Shown: positions 36,249-45,800 of the stretch, in pieces | Layout of the letters: every line of letters begins with the position of its first letter | How positions within the stretch are numbered: position 1 is the first letter of the stretch | Assembly (NCBI GenBank): GCA_021851785.1 | Contig: JAJZBV010000012.1 | Location: 1-64,000 of the forward strand | DNA: 64,000 nucleotides | Source of the DNA: Pseudomonadota bacterium | Lineage (GTDB): Bacteria > Pseudomonadota > Alphaproteobacteria > Acetobacterales > Acetobacteraceae | Direction of reading: 5' to 3' | Program-made: the position numbers and the translations under genes | Notes under the pieces: generated by a model | Databases searched by the model: none | Seen by the model: only the letters and a program-made list of their open reading frames with translations | What the model was told of the DNA's origin: nothing

Positions 36249-36781
36249 GCCCGGGCCGCGAGCAGCGCCAGCGCCTCGGCGCACATCACCGCCGGCGTTT
36301 GCGCCGCATCGACCACCAGCGGCCCCTCCGCAGCATCTGGCGGCTCAAGCGTCGCGAACTGGCTCGCCAGCAGCGCCGGCGACATGAAATGCCCGCGCCG
36401 CGCCGCCAGCCGCGCCGCGACCACGGCCTCAGACGCCCGGGGATAGATCAGCGCGACGTCCGCGCCGCGCCCGCCGATGGGGCCGAGCAAGACCGGGCCA
36501 AGCAAACGGTCGCGATAGGCGCGCTTGAGCGCCGAACAGGTGACGATCCCGCCCCCGCCCGCCGCAAGCCGCGCCGCGATCCAGGCGCCGATACGATCGA
36601 GCCAGGGCGCGCGGTCTTCGTCCGAAAGCGCGATCCCGGCCGCCATTTTCGCGACATTCTCCGGCGAATGCAGCGCATCCCCCTCCTGAAACGGCCAACC
36701 GAGGGCCGCCGCCAGACACTCCGCCAGCGTCGTCTTGCCGACGCCGGAAACCCCCATGATCAGAACGACGACAGGGCGCAT
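36245..36781 (-). CDS. gntK: Gluconokinase
   Basis: A 178-residue kinase phosphorylating gluconate to 6-phosphogluconate. P-loop VLIMGVSGVGKTTLAE at the N-terminus, FQEGDALHSPENVAKMAAG for substrate binding, and CSALKRAYRDRL with the family's SALKR. Length fits the GntK type. It sits in a pentose phosphate neighbourhood: rpiA precedes it on the same strand and tal-pgi/gnd/pgl diverge. Its product feeds directly into Gnd. The ribosome site is weak, and a dispersed repeat occupies the leader. Confidence 0.93.
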   Translation of the reverse strand: MRPVVVLIMGVSGVGKTTLAECLAAALGWPFQEGDALHSPENVAKMAAGIALSDEDRAPWLDRIGAWIAARLAAGGGGIVTCSALKRAYRDRLLGPVLLGPIGGRGADVALIYPRASEAVVAARLAARRGHFMSPALLASQFATLEPPDAAEGPLVVDAAQTPAVMCAEALALLAARA

Positions 36782-36800
36782 GGAGTCCAGTAATCCATCA

Positions 36801-36853
36801 AAAAGGGGAAAGAAAACTTCTTTTTCTGAAGAAAAAGAAGCAAAAAGACTTTC
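36801..36853 (-). repeat. Dispersed hairpin repeat, copy R4 (type A)
   Basis: CTTCTTTTTC/GAAAAAGAAG stem with TGAA loop (36817-36840) followed by CAAAAAGACTTTCC, nearly identical to R1. It fills the 72-bp gap between the rpiA stop and gntK. Confidence 0.85.
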
Positions 36854-37540
36854 CTACTCACCGCGCGCAAGACGCCTGACCCCGGTTTCCTCGGCGAGCA
36901 GGACGAGATCGGCGCGGCCGAGGAAGAACCCGGTCTCGACGACGCCGACGAGGCGGCGGAGCGCGTCATCGAGCGGCGCGGGGTCGGGCACCGCGCCGAA
37001 ATCGCAATCGAGGATGAGATTGCCGCCATCGCTGCGATAGGGCACGCCATCGGCCGCCGAGCGCAGCCGCGGAGCGCCGCCGAGAGCCTCGATCTTGCGC
37101 GAAGTCGCCTCCCAGCCGAAGGGAACCACCTCCACCGGAACGATGCCCGAAAGCGTCTCCACCAGCTTGCTCGCATCCGCCATGATCACCAGCCGGCGCG
37201 CGGCATCGGCGACGATTTTTTCGCGCAACAACGCGCCGCCGAGGCCCTTGATCAGATCGAGACCGTCGCGGGTGATCTGGTCGGCGCCGTCGATCGCGAG
37301 GTCGATCGCCGTCTCCTGCGCAAAATCGGTGAGCGGAATGCCCGCCGCCCGCGCGGCCAGAGCGGTACGCTCGGAGGTCGGGATCCCGCGCACGCGAAGC
37401 CCCTCGGTTTTGATCCGCTCGCCGAGCAGGGTGATCATGAACGCGGCCGTCGAGCCGGTGCCGAGCCCGAGCACCATGCCATCGGCGATTTCCGCCACCG
37501 CCGCCGCCGCCGCCCGCCGCTTCAAGCACTCGTGATCCAT
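36854..37540 (-). CDS. rpiA: Ribose-5-phosphate isomerase A
   Basis: A 228-residue enzyme interconverting ribose-5-P and ribulose-5-P. Signatures: GMVLGLGTGSTAAFMI, AIDGADQI with the catalytic Asp pair, and LIKGLGGALLREKIV with the catalytic Lys/Glu. Full length. First gene of rpiA-gntK-ctaA-tldD on the minus strand, divergent from tal-pgi, so the non-oxidative and oxidative pentose phosphate genes share one 178-bp control region. Confidence 0.96.
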   Translation of the reverse strand: MDHECLKRRAAAAAVAEIADGMVLGLGTGSTAAFMITLLGERIKTEGLRVRGIPTSERTALAARAAGIPLTDFAQETAIDLAIDGADQITRDGLDLIKGLGGALLREKIVADAARRLVIMADASKLVETLSGIVPVEVVPFGWEATSRKIEALGGAPRLRSAADGVPYRSDGGNLILDCDFGAVPDPAPLDDALRRLVGVVETGFFLGRADLVLLAEETGVRRLARGE

Positions 37541-37655
37541 GCGTGTTCACCCCCGCAAGCGGCCCGCGGCCGCCATTCCACCGCCTCATCTGCCCCCGTG
37601 CCGAAGGCGAGGCAAGAGGGGGCGAGGCAGCGGCGCTCTTGAGCGTGGCGGCCCA

Positions 37656-37681
37656 AGGGGTAATCTCCAGGGGTAATCTCT
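37656..37681. repeat. Tandem 13-bp direct repeat upstream of tal-pgi
   Basis: AGGGGTAATCTCC at 37656-37668 is immediately repeated as AGGGGTAATCTCT, about 40-60 bp before tal-pgi in the divergent rpiA/tal-pgi region. It may be a regulator site. Confidence 0.4.
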
Positions 37682-37718
37682 CCCCCTCCCGGCGCGGCGT
37701 TTTGTGAAAGTATCGAAC

Positions 37719-40547
37719 ATGACCAATCCCCTGGCCCAGCTTCCCGCCCTCGGCCAATCGGTCTGGCTCGATTTCGTGAGCCGCCCATTGCTGGAGAAGG
37801 GCGAATTGCGGCGCCTGATCGCCGAGGACGGCATCCGCGGCGTCACCTCCAACCCCTCGATCTTCGAAAAAGCGATCGCCCATTCCACCGATTACGACGC
37901 CGATCTCGCCGCCTGCGTGCGCGCCGCCGATCGCGACGTCGACGCCTTGTTCGAGCATCTCGCCATCGCCGATATCCGCATGGCCGCCGATCAGTTGCGC
38001 CCGGTCCATGACCAGACCAAGGGCGTCGACGGCTATGTCAGCCTCGAGGTGTCGCCCTATCTCGCGATGGACACCGAGGGCACGATCGCCGAGGCGCGGC
38101 GGCTCTGGCGCGCCGTCGAGCGCCCCAATCTGATGATCAAGGTGCCCGGCACCGCGCCCGGCGTCTCGGCGATCCGGACCCTGATCGGGGACGGCATCAA
38201 CGTCAATGTCACCCTGCTGTTCTCGGTCGCCGCCTATGAAGCCGTGGCCGAGGCCTATCTCGCCGGGCTGGAGGCGGCGAATGCTGGCAGGCGCGACATC
38301 GCGCGCATCGCCTCCGTCGCCAGCTTCTTCGTCAGCCGCATCGACGCGGCGGTCGAACGCGAGGTGGCCGAGCGGCTGAAAACCGCGCGCGGCGCCGAGG
38401 CCGAGGCGCTGCGCGGCCTCGACGGCAAGGTCGCGATCGCCAACGCCAAACGCGCCTATCAGCGCTACCAGACCCTGATCACGAGCCCGCGCTGGAAAAA
38501 ACTCGTGGCCAAGGGGGCGCGGCCACAGCGCCTCCTCTGGGCCTCCACCGGCACCAAGAGCAAGCATCTTCCGGACACGCTCTATGTCGATGAACTGATC
38601 GGGCCGGAGACGGTCAACACCATGCCGCCGGCGACGATGGACGCGGTGCGCGACCACGGCCACGCCAAGATCACCCTGACGCACGATGTCGCCGGCGCCG
38701 AGGCGGTGCTGGCGACGCTGGCGCGCGTCCATATCTCGCTCGATGCGATCACCGAGGAACTGGTCGCCGATGGCGTGCGGCGCTTCGCCGATGATGCCGA
38801 CAAATTGTTCGCCGCCGTCGCCCGCCGCCGCGCCGAGGTGCTGGACGGCACGGCGCCGCGCCAGACGATCACCCCCGGCCCGGACGCCGAAATCTTCGCC
38901 GCCGAGAGCGAGCGCTGGCGCGAGGAGGGGCTGATCCGGCTCCTGTGGCGGCGCGATTCGGCGCTCTGGACCGGCGCCGACGAGGATCAATGGCTCGGCT
39001 GGCTGGACGCCATCGCCGCCGGCGAGGCGGCTCTCCCGGCGCTCACCGCGTTCAGGGCCGATCTCGCCAAGGCCGGGTTCACCGACATCGTGCTCCTCGG
39101 CATGGGCGGCTCCAGCCTCGGCGCCGAAGTGCTGGCGACGACGCTCAAGCCCGCGGCCAAGGGGCCGCGCTTTCATATGCTCGATTCCACCGACCCGGCC
39201 CAGATCGCCGCCCTCGAAGCGGCGATCACGCTCGAAACCACGCTCTTCATCGTCGCCAGCAAGTCCGGCGCGACCCTCGAGCCGGAGCTGATGCGGCGCC
39301 ATTTCTTCGCCCGCGCCGGCGATGCCAAGCAGTTCGTCGCCATCACCGATCCCGGCTCGGCGCTCGAGAAAATCGCCAAGGCCGATGGCTACCGCGCGAT
39401 TTTCCCCGGCGAGAAGACGATCGGCGGGCGCTATTCGGTGTTGTCCCATTTCGGCCTGGTGCCGGCGGCGGCGCTCGGGCTCGATGTCGCGCGCCTGCTC
39501 ACGCTTGCCAGGCAAATGCAGCATGGAAGCGGCGCGAGCGTGCCGCCGGACGAAAATCCCGGTGTCGCGCTCGGCGTTTTTCTCGGCATCAACGCCCGCG
39601 CCGGGCGCGACAAGGTGACACTCATCGCCTCTCCCGGGATCAAAGCGATCGGCGCCTGGCTCGAGCAATTGCTCGCCGAATCGACCGGCAAGCACGGCCA
39701 CGGCCTGATCCCGATCGCCAATGAGCCGCCGGTCGCGCCCGAGGAGTACAGCACCGATCGGGTCTTCGCCTATCTCGCGCTGGACGGCGCCGCCGATCCC
39801 GCGCAACAGCGCCTGGTCGCCGCCCTCGAGGCGATGGGCCGGCCGGTCGCGCGTCTCCGCGTGCCCTCGCCCGACCATATCGGCCAGGAATTTTTCCGCT
39901 GGGAGATCGCGACCGCGGTCGCCGGCAATATTCTCGGCATCAATCCCTTCGATCAGCCCGATGTCGAGGCGAGCAAGATCAAGACAAGGGCGCTCACCGA
40001 AGATTTCGAGAAAACCGGCGCATTTTCCGAAACCGCGCCGCTGCTCCGCGACGGCGCCATCGCGCTTTACGCCGATCCCGCGAACGCGCGCGCGCTTGCG
40101 GGCGCGAAGACGCTTGCCGATGCGCTCGCCGCCCATTTTGCCCGCGCCAAACCCGGCGATTATGCCGCGATCCTCGCCTATATCGCGCGCAACCCGGCGC
40201 ATGAGGCGGCGCTCGAGGGCCTCCGCCGAACCATTCTCGCGGCCAAGAAAATCGCGACCTGCCTCGGCTTCGGCCCGCGCTTTCTGCACTCCACCGGCCA
40301 GGTTTACAAAGGCGGGCCGAATTCCGGGATTTTCCTGCAAATCACCGCGTCCGACGCCAACGACATCGCGATCCCGGGTCAGCGCGCCACGTTCGGGATC
40401 GTCAAGGCGGCGCAGGCTTTGGGCGATCTCGGCGTATTGGTCGAGCGCCACCGGCGGGTTCTTCGCCTTCATATCGGCGGCGATCTCGGATCGGGGCTCG
40501 CCGCCCTCGATACCGCCCTGATGCGCGCGCTCGAAACGAAATCTTAA
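37719..40547 (+). CDS. tal-pgi: Bifunctional transaldolase / glucose-6-phosphate isomerase
   Basis: A 942-residue fusion. The N-terminal ~370 residues are a transaldolase: IRGVTSNPSIFEKAI, and the Schiff-base lysine in NLMIKVPGTAPG. The rest is a phosphoglucose isomerase: VLLGMGGSSLGAEVL, IVASKSGATLEPELM and KHGHGLIPIANEPPV. Such Tal-Pgi fusions are known in acetic acid bacteria and some actinobacteria and cyanobacteria. The start MTNPLAQLP is preferred over the GTG five codons upstream. gnd follows 12 bp later and pgl overlaps gnd, so this is a pentose phosphate operon. Confidence 0.94.
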   Translation: MTNPLAQLPALGQSVWLDFVSRPLLEKGELRRLIAEDGIRGVTSNPSIFEKAIAHSTDYDADLAACVRAADRDVDALFEHLAIADIRMAADQLRPVHDQTKGVDGYVSLEVSPYLAMDTEGTIAEARRLWRAVERPNLMIKVPGTAPGVSAIRTLIGDGINVNVTLLFSVAAYEAVAEAYLAGLEAANAGRRDIARIASVASFFVSRIDAAVEREVAERLKTARGAEAEALRGLDGKVAIANAKRAYQRYQTLITSPRWKKLVAKGARPQRLLWASTGTKSKHLPDTLYVDELIGPETVNTMPPATMDAVRDHGHAKITLTHDVAGAEAVLATLARVHISLDAITEELVADGVRRFADDADKLFAAVARRRAEVLDGTAPRQTITPGPDAEIFAAESERWREEGLIRLLWRRDSALWTGADEDQWLGWLDAIAAGEAALPALTAFRADLAKAGFTDIVLLGMGGSSLGAEVLATTLKPAAKGPRFHMLDSTDPAQIAALEAAITLETTLFIVASKSGATLEPELMRRHFFARAGDAKQFVAITDPGSALEKIAKADGYRAIFPGEKTIGGRYSVLSHFGLVPAAALGLDVARLLTLARQMQHGSGASVPPDENPGVALGVFLGINARAGRDKVTLIASPGIKAIGAWLEQLLAESTGKHGHGLIPIANEPPVAPEEYSTDRVFAYLALDGAADPAQQRLVAALEAMGRPVARLRVPSPDHIGQEFFRWEIATAVAGNILGINPFDQPDVEASKIKTRALTEDFEKTGAFSETAPLLRDGAIALYADPANARALAGAKTLADALAAHFARAKPGDYAAILAYIARNPAHEAALEGLRRTILAAKKIATCLGFGPRFLHSTGQVYKGGPNSGIFLQITASDANDIAIPGQRATFGIVKAAQALGDLGVLVERHRRVLRLHIGGDLGSGLAALDTALMRALETKS

Positions 40548-40559
40548 GGGAAAAACATC

Positions 40560-41540
40560 ATGAAACTGGGCATCATCGGGCTTGGCCGGATGGGCGCGAA
40601 CATCGCCCGGCGGCTGATGCGCGCGGGCCATCAGGTCGCCGTCTTCGATCTCTCCACCGACGCGATCGCTTCCCTCGAGACGGACGGCGCCGAGGGCGCG
40701 ACCTCGCTCGCGGCACTCGCCGAGGCGCTCGCGCCGCCGCGCATCGCCTGGGTGATGCTGCCGGCCGGCCACATCACCGAGGAGACCATCGCCAGGCTCG
40801 GCGAGGTTTTCGCGAAAGACGACATCGTCATCGATGGCGGCAACACCTATTTCAAGGACGATGTCCGCCGCGCCGGCGAGTTGCAAAAGCGCGGCCTCCA
40901 TTACGTCGATGTCGGCACCTCGGGCGGTGTCTGGGGGTTGGAGCGTGGATTTTGCATGATGATCGGCGGCGAGACGCCGATCATCGAGCATCTCGACCCG
41001 ATTTTCCGCGCGCTTGCGCCTGGCGCCGGCGATGCGCCGCGGACGCCGGGGCGGCAGAACTTCGACCCGCGCGCCGAACAAGGCTACATCCATGCCGGGC
41101 CGGCCGGAGCCGGGCATTTCGTCAAAATGGTGCATAACGGCATCGAATACGGGCTGATGCAGGCCTATGCCGAGGGCTTCGACATTCTCCGCCATCGCGC
41201 CTCCGACGCCTTGCCCGCAGGCGAACGTTTCACCCTCACCCTCCCCGATATCGCCGAGGTCTGGCGCCGGGGCAGCGTGATTTCGTCCTGGCTCCTCGAT
41301 CTCACCGCGGCGGCGCTCGCCAAAAATCCCGATCTTTCGCATTTTGCCGGCCATGTCGCCGATTCCGGCGAGGGCCGCTGGACGATCGAGGCGGCGATCG
41401 ACGAGGCGGTGCCGGCGAACGTGCTCTCCGCCGCCCTCTATGCCCGGTTCCGCTCGCGCGAGGAGGAAAGCTTCGCCGACAAACTGCTTTCCGCCATGCG
41501 TTACGGCTTCGGCGGCCATGTCGAAACGCCCGGGACATGA
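40560..41540 (+). CDS. gnd: 6-phosphogluconate dehydrogenase (decarboxylating, short form)
   Basis: A 326-residue enzyme producing ribulose-5-P, CO2 and reduced NAD(P). [19 protein letters not shown] is the coenzyme motif; [22 protein letters not shown] and [19 protein letters not shown] carry the substrate and catalytic Lys residues. The ~325-residue length marks the short YqeC-type enzymes, often NAD-preferring, rather than the ~470-residue Gnd. It sits between tal-pgi and pgl, overlapping pgl by ATGA. Confidence 0.94.
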   Translation: MKLGIIGLGRMGANIARRLMRAGHQVAVFDLSTDAIASLETDGAEGATSLAALAEALAPPRIAWVMLPAGHITEETIARLGEVFAKDDIVIDGGNTYFKDDVRRAGELQKRGLHYVDVGTSGGVWGLERGFCMMIGGETPIIEHLDPIFRALAPGAGDAPRTPGRQNFDPRAEQGYIHAGPAGAGHFVKMVHNGIEYGLMQAYAEGFDILRHRASDALPAGERFTLTLPDIAEVWRRGSVISSWLLDLTAAALAKNPDLSHFAGHVADSGEGRWTIEAAIDEAVPANVLSAALYARFRSREEESFADKLLSAMRYGFGGHVETPGT

Positions 41541-42247
41541 TGACGCCGGCCCGCATCGCCGCCGATCGCGACGCGCTGGCGACAGAGATCGCCGATTGGT
41601 TCGCCGCCCGCGTCGCCGCGGCGGCGGGGAGGCTGCGCGTTGCCTTGAGCGGCGGGGCGACGCCGCGCGATCTGTTCGCGAAGCTCGCGGCGCCGCCGTA
41701 TCGGGAGGCAATTCCCTGGGCGCGCGTCGAGCTGTTCTGGGGTGATGAGCGCTTCGTGCCCGCAGACCACCCCGAGAGCAATTACGGCATGACGCGGCGG
41801 GCGCTCCTCGATCACATCGCCATTCCGGCGGCGAACATCCACCCGATCCCGACCGACGGCACGCCCGATGAGGCGGCATCGCGCTATGAGGCGCTCCTCC
41901 GCGAGGTTTATGGCGCCGAGACGCTCGACCCCGCCCGGCCGCTGTTCGACATCGTCTTTCTCGGCCTCGGCGAGGATGGCCACACCGCGTCCCTGCTCCC
42001 CGGCCAGGCGGTGCTCGCCGAGCGCCGGGCCTGGGTCGCCGCCGTCACCCAAGGGCGGCCCGAGACGCGCATCACCCTGACCTATCCGGCGTTGGAGAGC
42101 AGCCGCCACGTGGCCTTTCTGGTTGCCGGCGCGAGCAAGGCGGCGATCTGCCGCGCCGTGCGCGAGGGCCGCGCCGACGTGCCGGCGGCGCGCCTTCACC
42201 CGGCCGGCGAGACGCTCTGGTTCCTCGATCGCGCCGCCGCCTCTTGA
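41537..42247 (+). CDS. pgl: 6-phosphogluconolactonase
   Basis: A 236-residue DevB-type lactonase hydrolysing 6-phosphogluconolactone. Motifs [36 protein letters not shown] and [19 protein letters not shown]. The start is the first of two adjacent ATGs overlapping the gnd stop. Its substrate is made by glucose-6-phosphate dehydrogenase, whose gene (zwf) is not adjacent or elsewhere in the window. Confidence 0.94.
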   Translation: MMTPARIAADRDALATEIADWFAARVAAAAGRLRVALSGGATPRDLFAKLAAPPYREAIPWARVELFWGDERFVPADHPESNYGMTRRALLDHIAIPAANIHPIPTDGTPDEAASRYEALLREVYGAETLDPARPLFDIVFLGLGEDGHTASLLPGQAVLAERRAWVAAVTQGRPETRITLTYPALESSRHVAFLVAGASKAAICRAVREGRADVPAARLHPAGETLWFLDRAAAS

Positions 42248-42300
42248 CCGGACCCTTCCCCCTCGCGACAGTCGGCGCGCTTCGGGCGCGGGAGGATGGG

Positions 42301-43788
42301 ATGACGGGGTGGGCGCGGCTAGGGTTGGGGATCGCCGGAATCGTATTCGCTTGCGCCGGCCCAGCGCTGGCACAGGCCAAGGACACGCTCACGCTCGGGA
42401 TGGTGCTGGAGCCGCCGGGGCTCGACCCCACCGCCGGCGCCGCCGCCGCGATCCGCGAGGTGGTCTATGCCAATGTCTTCGAGGGTCTGACGCGGATCGA
42501 CGGCGAAGGCCACGTCGTGCCCGGCCTGGCCGCCTCGTGGACGATGTCGCCGGACGGCAAGACCTACCGCTTCGCGCTCCGCCCCCATGTCACTTTCCAT
42601 GACGGCACCCAATTCGACTGCGCGATCGTGAAATTTTCCTTCGACCGCGCCCGCGCCCCGGACAGCACCAACGCGCAGAAGGAGATTTTCGAGCCGATCG
42701 CGGCGATCGACTGCCCGGAGCCGGAGACCGCGGTGATCACCCTCAAGCGGCCGGACGCGGATTTCCTCTACGGCCTCGGCTGGGGCGACGCGGTGATGGT
42801 CGCGCCCCAAACGGCGGCACAAAACCAGACCACTCCGATCGGCACCGGCCCGTTCCGCTTCACCCGCTGGGTGAAGGGCGACCGCGTCGAACTCGCGCGG
42901 TACGCCGGCTATTGGGGCCAAGCCGCGCGGCTTTCCGCCGTGACCTTCAAATTCATCGCCGATCCCGCCGCCGCCGCGGCCGCGCTTCTCGCCGGCGATA
43001 TCGACGCCTTCGGCAATTTTCCGGCGCCCGAGATCCTGCCCCAGCTCCGCGCCGATTCCCGGTTCGCGGTGGTCATCGGCGCGACCGAGGGCAAAACCCT
43101 CCTCGCCCTCAACAACGCGCGCAAGCCCTTCGACGATATCCGCGTCCGCCGCGCCCTCGCCTACGCGATCGACCGCCGCGCGCTGGTCACGGCGACGATG
43201 TCGGGCGCGGCGCGGATCATCGGCTCGCATTATACCCCGAACGATCCCGGCTTCATCGATCTCGCCGCAACCTACCCCTATGATCCGGCGCGCGCCAAGG
43301 CGCTGCTCGCCGAAGCCGGCATCGCCCCCGGAACACGTTTCACGCTCGCGCTCCCGCCGCCGCCTTACGCGCGGCGCGGCGGCGAGGTGATCGCGGCGAT
43401 GCTGCAGGAGGTCGGGCTCAATGTCGATCTGGTGCCGATGGAATGGGCGACCTGGCTCGATCAGGTGTTCAAGCGTTCGGATTTCGACATGACGATCATC
43501 GCCCACACCGAGCCCCGCGATCTCGCGATCTACGCCCGCGATCACTATTATTTCAACTACCACAACGCCGCGTTCCAATCGCTCTTCGCGCGTTATCGCG
43601 AAACCACCGACCCGGCGGCCGGGATCGATCTTCTGCGGCAGATGCAGCGCCAGCTCGCCACCGACGAGCCCAATGTCTTCCTCTACGTCCTTCCCAAAAT
43701 TGGCGTCTGGAACGCGCATCTGCATGGACTCTGGAGCAATGATCCGATCCCGGCGAATGACGTGACCGGGGTTTATTGGGGAAATTGA
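42301..43788 (+). CDS. ABC transporter substrate-binding protein, family 5 (peptide/opine type)
   Basis: A 495-residue periplasmic receptor. Signal peptide MTGWARLGLGIAGIVFACAGPALA, then KDTLTLGMVLEPPGLDPT. Family 5 signatures are TYRFALRPHVTFHDGTQFDC and VRRALAYAIDRRALV. The start at 42301 has a GGGAGGA site; the ORF-track start overlaps pgl. It is followed by two permease genes, separated by a dispersed repeat. Ligand (peptide, opine or similar) cannot be fixed. Confidence 0.92.
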   Translation: MTGWARLGLGIAGIVFACAGPALAQAKDTLTLGMVLEPPGLDPTAGAAAAIREVVYANVFEGLTRIDGEGHVVPGLAASWTMSPDGKTYRFALRPHVTFHDGTQFDCAIVKFSFDRARAPDSTNAQKEIFEPIAAIDCPEPETAVITLKRPDADFLYGLGWGDAVMVAPQTAAQNQTTPIGTGPFRFTRWVKGDRVELARYAGYWGQAARLSAVTFKFIADPAAAAAALLAGDIDAFGNFPAPEILPQLRADSRFAVVIGATEGKTLLALNNARKPFDDIRVRRALAYAIDRRALVTATMSGAARIIGSHYTPNDPGFIDLAATYPYDPARAKALLAEAGIAPGTRFTLALPPPPYARRGGEVIAAMLQEVGLNVDLVPMEWATWLDQVFKRSDFDMTIIAHTEPRDLAIYARDHYYFNYHNAAFQSLFARYRETTDPAAGIDLLRQMQRQLATDEPNVFLYVLPKIGVWNAHLHGLWSNDPIPANDVTGVYWGN

Positions 43789-43789
43789 A

Positions 43790-43882
43790 CGTGGCCCGCG
43801 ACACTGCCGCTCCGAGAAACCGGAGCAAAAGTCTTTTTGCTTCTTTTTCTTCAGAAAAAGAAGAGTCTTTCCCCCCGTTTCG
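43790..43882 (+). repeat. Dispersed hairpin repeat, copy R5 (type A plus partial GC part)
   Basis: CACTGCCGCTCCGAGAAACCGG joined to AAAAGTCTTTTTGCTTC, stem CTTCTTTTTC/GAAAAAGAAG with TTCA loop (43840-43863). It is the inverse of R1 and separates the binding-protein gene from the first permease, which has no good ribosome site outside it. Confidence 0.85.
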
Positions 43883-44836
43883 ATGATCCCCTATCTCGGC
43901 GGGCGGCTGGTTGTGCTCGCGGTCACGCTGTTCGCGGCGGCGGCGGTGGTTTTTCTGGTTCTCGACGTGTTGCCCGGCGATCCGGCGGCGCTGATCCTCG
44001 GCGTCAATGCGCGCCCCGACACGCTCGCCGCCCTGCATCACGCGATGGGCCTCGACCGGCCGGCGGCATGGCGTTTTCTCGCCTGGCTCGGCGGCATGCT
44101 GGCCGGTGATTTCGGCGACAGTTTCACCTATCACGTCCCCATCGCCGGGCTGATCGCCGATCGCGTCGGTGTCAGCCTGCCGCTGGCTTTGCTGGCGATC
44201 GCGCTTTCCACGGCGATCGCTATCCCGACCGGCGTTTTTGCCGCCGCCAAGCGCGGCAAACCCGCCGACACGCTGACCATGGCGGCGGCGCAAATCGGCG
44301 TCGCGGTGCCGAATTTCTGGCTCGGGCTGCTGCTGATCCTGGTCTTTTCGGTCAAGCTCGCCTGGCTTCCGGCGAGCGGCTTTCCCGGCTGGGCGGGCGG
44401 GATCTGGCCGGGCTTGCGCGCGCTGCTCCTCCCCGCCCTCGCGCTCGCTTTGCCGCAGGCGGCGATCCTCGCCCGCGTCACCCGCTCGGCGATGCTGGAG
44501 ACGATGGGCGAGGATTACATGCGGACGGCGCTCGCCAAGGGCGTTTCCCGCCGCGCGGCGCTCTGGCGCCACGCGGTGCCCAACGCGCTGATCCCGGTGG
44601 TGACGATCCTCGGCCTGCAATTCTCGTTTCTGCTCGCCGGCACCATCATCATCGAGAACGTCTTTACCCTCCCCGGGCTCGGCCGGCTGGTGTTCCAGGC
44701 GATCGCCGGGCGCGATCTCATCGTCGTCCAAGATCTCGTGGTCCTGCTCGCCGGCAGTGTCATCGTCGTCAATTTCCTGGTCGATATCGCCTATGTGCTG
44801 ATCGATCCACGCCTCCGCGCGCAAGGAGGGCGCTGA
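43883..44836 (+). CDS. ABC transporter permease, DppB/OppB type
   Basis: A 317-residue permease with six hydrophobic segments. N-terminal RLVVLAVTLFAAAAVVFLVLD, EAA-loop region EDYMRTALAKGVSRRAALWRHAVPNALIP, and IIIENVFTLPGLGRLVFQAI are typical of DppB. It pairs with the next gene to form the membrane channel. Its stop overlaps the next start (TGATG). The first 10 codons directly follow the R5 repeat. Confidence 0.92.
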   Translation: MIPYLGGRLVVLAVTLFAAAAVVFLVLDVLPGDPAALILGVNARPDTLAALHHAMGLDRPAAWRFLAWLGGMLAGDFGDSFTYHVPIAGLIADRVGVSLPLALLAIALSTAIAIPTGVFAAAKRGKPADTLTMAAAQIGVAVPNFWLGLLLILVFSVKLAWLPASGFPGWAGGIWPGLRALLLPALALALPQAAILARVTRSAMLETMGEDYMRTALAKGVSRRAALWRHAVPNALIPVVTILGLQFSFLLAGTIIIENVFTLPGLGRLVFQAIAGRDLIVVQDLVVLLAGSVIVVNFLVDIAYVLIDPRLRAQGGR

Positions 44837-45648
44837 TGCGCCGCCACGCGGCGATGGCGGTCGGCGGCGCGATCAGCCTCGCCTTGCTGGCGATATCCCT
44901 CCTCGCCCTGGTCTGGACCCCCTATCCGCCGACCGCGATCGATATCGCGCACCGGCTCGCGGCGCCTTCGGCTGCCCATTGGCTCGGCACCGATCCGCTC
45001 GGGCGCGACGTGCTCTCGGTGCTGATCGCGGGGGGGCATAATTCGCTCGCCGTCGCGGTGGTCGCGGTCGGCGCCGGCCTCGTCGCCGGGGTGCCGCTCG
45101 GCCTCCTCGCCGGGCGGCGTGGCGGCGTGGTCGATGACCTCCTGATGCGCGGCGCCGATCTGATGTTCGCGTTTCCCGCCCTGCTCACCGCCGTGATCAT
45201 CACCGCACTCGCCGGGCCCGGGGCGATGAACGCGGCGCTGGCGATCGGCATTTTCAATGTCCCGGTCTTCGCCCGCCTCACCCGCGGGGCGACGCGGGCG
45301 CTCGGCGAGCGTGATTTCGTGCGCGCCGCCCAACTCCTCGGGCGGCACGAGCTGGCGATCGGGCGCGTGCATATCCTCCCCAACATCGCCGCCCTTCTGG
45401 TCGTGCAGGCGAGTACCCAGTTCGCCCTTGCCATCCTCGCCGAGGCCGGGCTCTCCTATGTCGGGCTCGGGACGCAGCCGCCGGCGCCGAGCTGGGGGCG
45501 GATGCTGAACGACGCCCAGACCTATATTTTCACCGCGCCCCGGCTCGCGATCTTTCCCGGGCTCGCGATCATGGCGGCGGTGCTGGGGTTGAACCTGCTC
45601 GGAGATGGCCTCCGCGATTTCCTCGACCCGCGGCTGCGCCGAATCTGA
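44836..45648 (+). CDS. ABC transporter permease, DppC/OppC type
   Basis: A 270-residue partner permease. HWLGTDPLGRDVLSVLIAGG is the DppC signature, and ERDFVRAAQLLGRHELAIGRVHILPN the EAA loop. ILAEAGLSYVGLGTQPPAPSWG near the end is characteristic. No ATPase gene (DppD/DppF) follows: the next gene is yggT. The transporter must use ATPases encoded elsewhere. Confidence 0.92.
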   Translation: MRRHAAMAVGGAISLALLAISLLALVWTPYPPTAIDIAHRLAAPSAAHWLGTDPLGRDVLSVLIAGGHNSLAVAVVAVGAGLVAGVPLGLLAGRRGGVVDDLLMRGADLMFAFPALLTAVIITALAGPGAMNAALAIGIFNVPVFARLTRGATRALGERDFVRAAQLLGRHELAIGRVHILPNIAALLVVQASTQFALAILAEAGLSYVGLGTQPPAPSWGRMLNDAQTYIFTAPRLAIFPGLAIMAAVLGLNLLGDGLRDFLDPRLRRI

Positions 45649-45800
45649 ATTTCATTTCATCGCGTTTCCCACGTCTCCGGCGATTCCGCCTCCGACGATC
45701 ACGCTCCGGGATTGAAGCGCGGGCACGCCCCGGCTAGAGGTTGAGGGTATCCTTCACCCTCCTTTCGCGCGAGCCTTCCTTCGCGCCTGATCGGGTTCGC

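Noticed and set aside
36966-41879. 1637-residue minus-strand ORF across tal-pgi and gnd
   Set aside because: It lies opposite genes with clear catalytic motifs and only joins rpiA sequence in a wrong frame. Long antisense ORFs are expected at this GC level.
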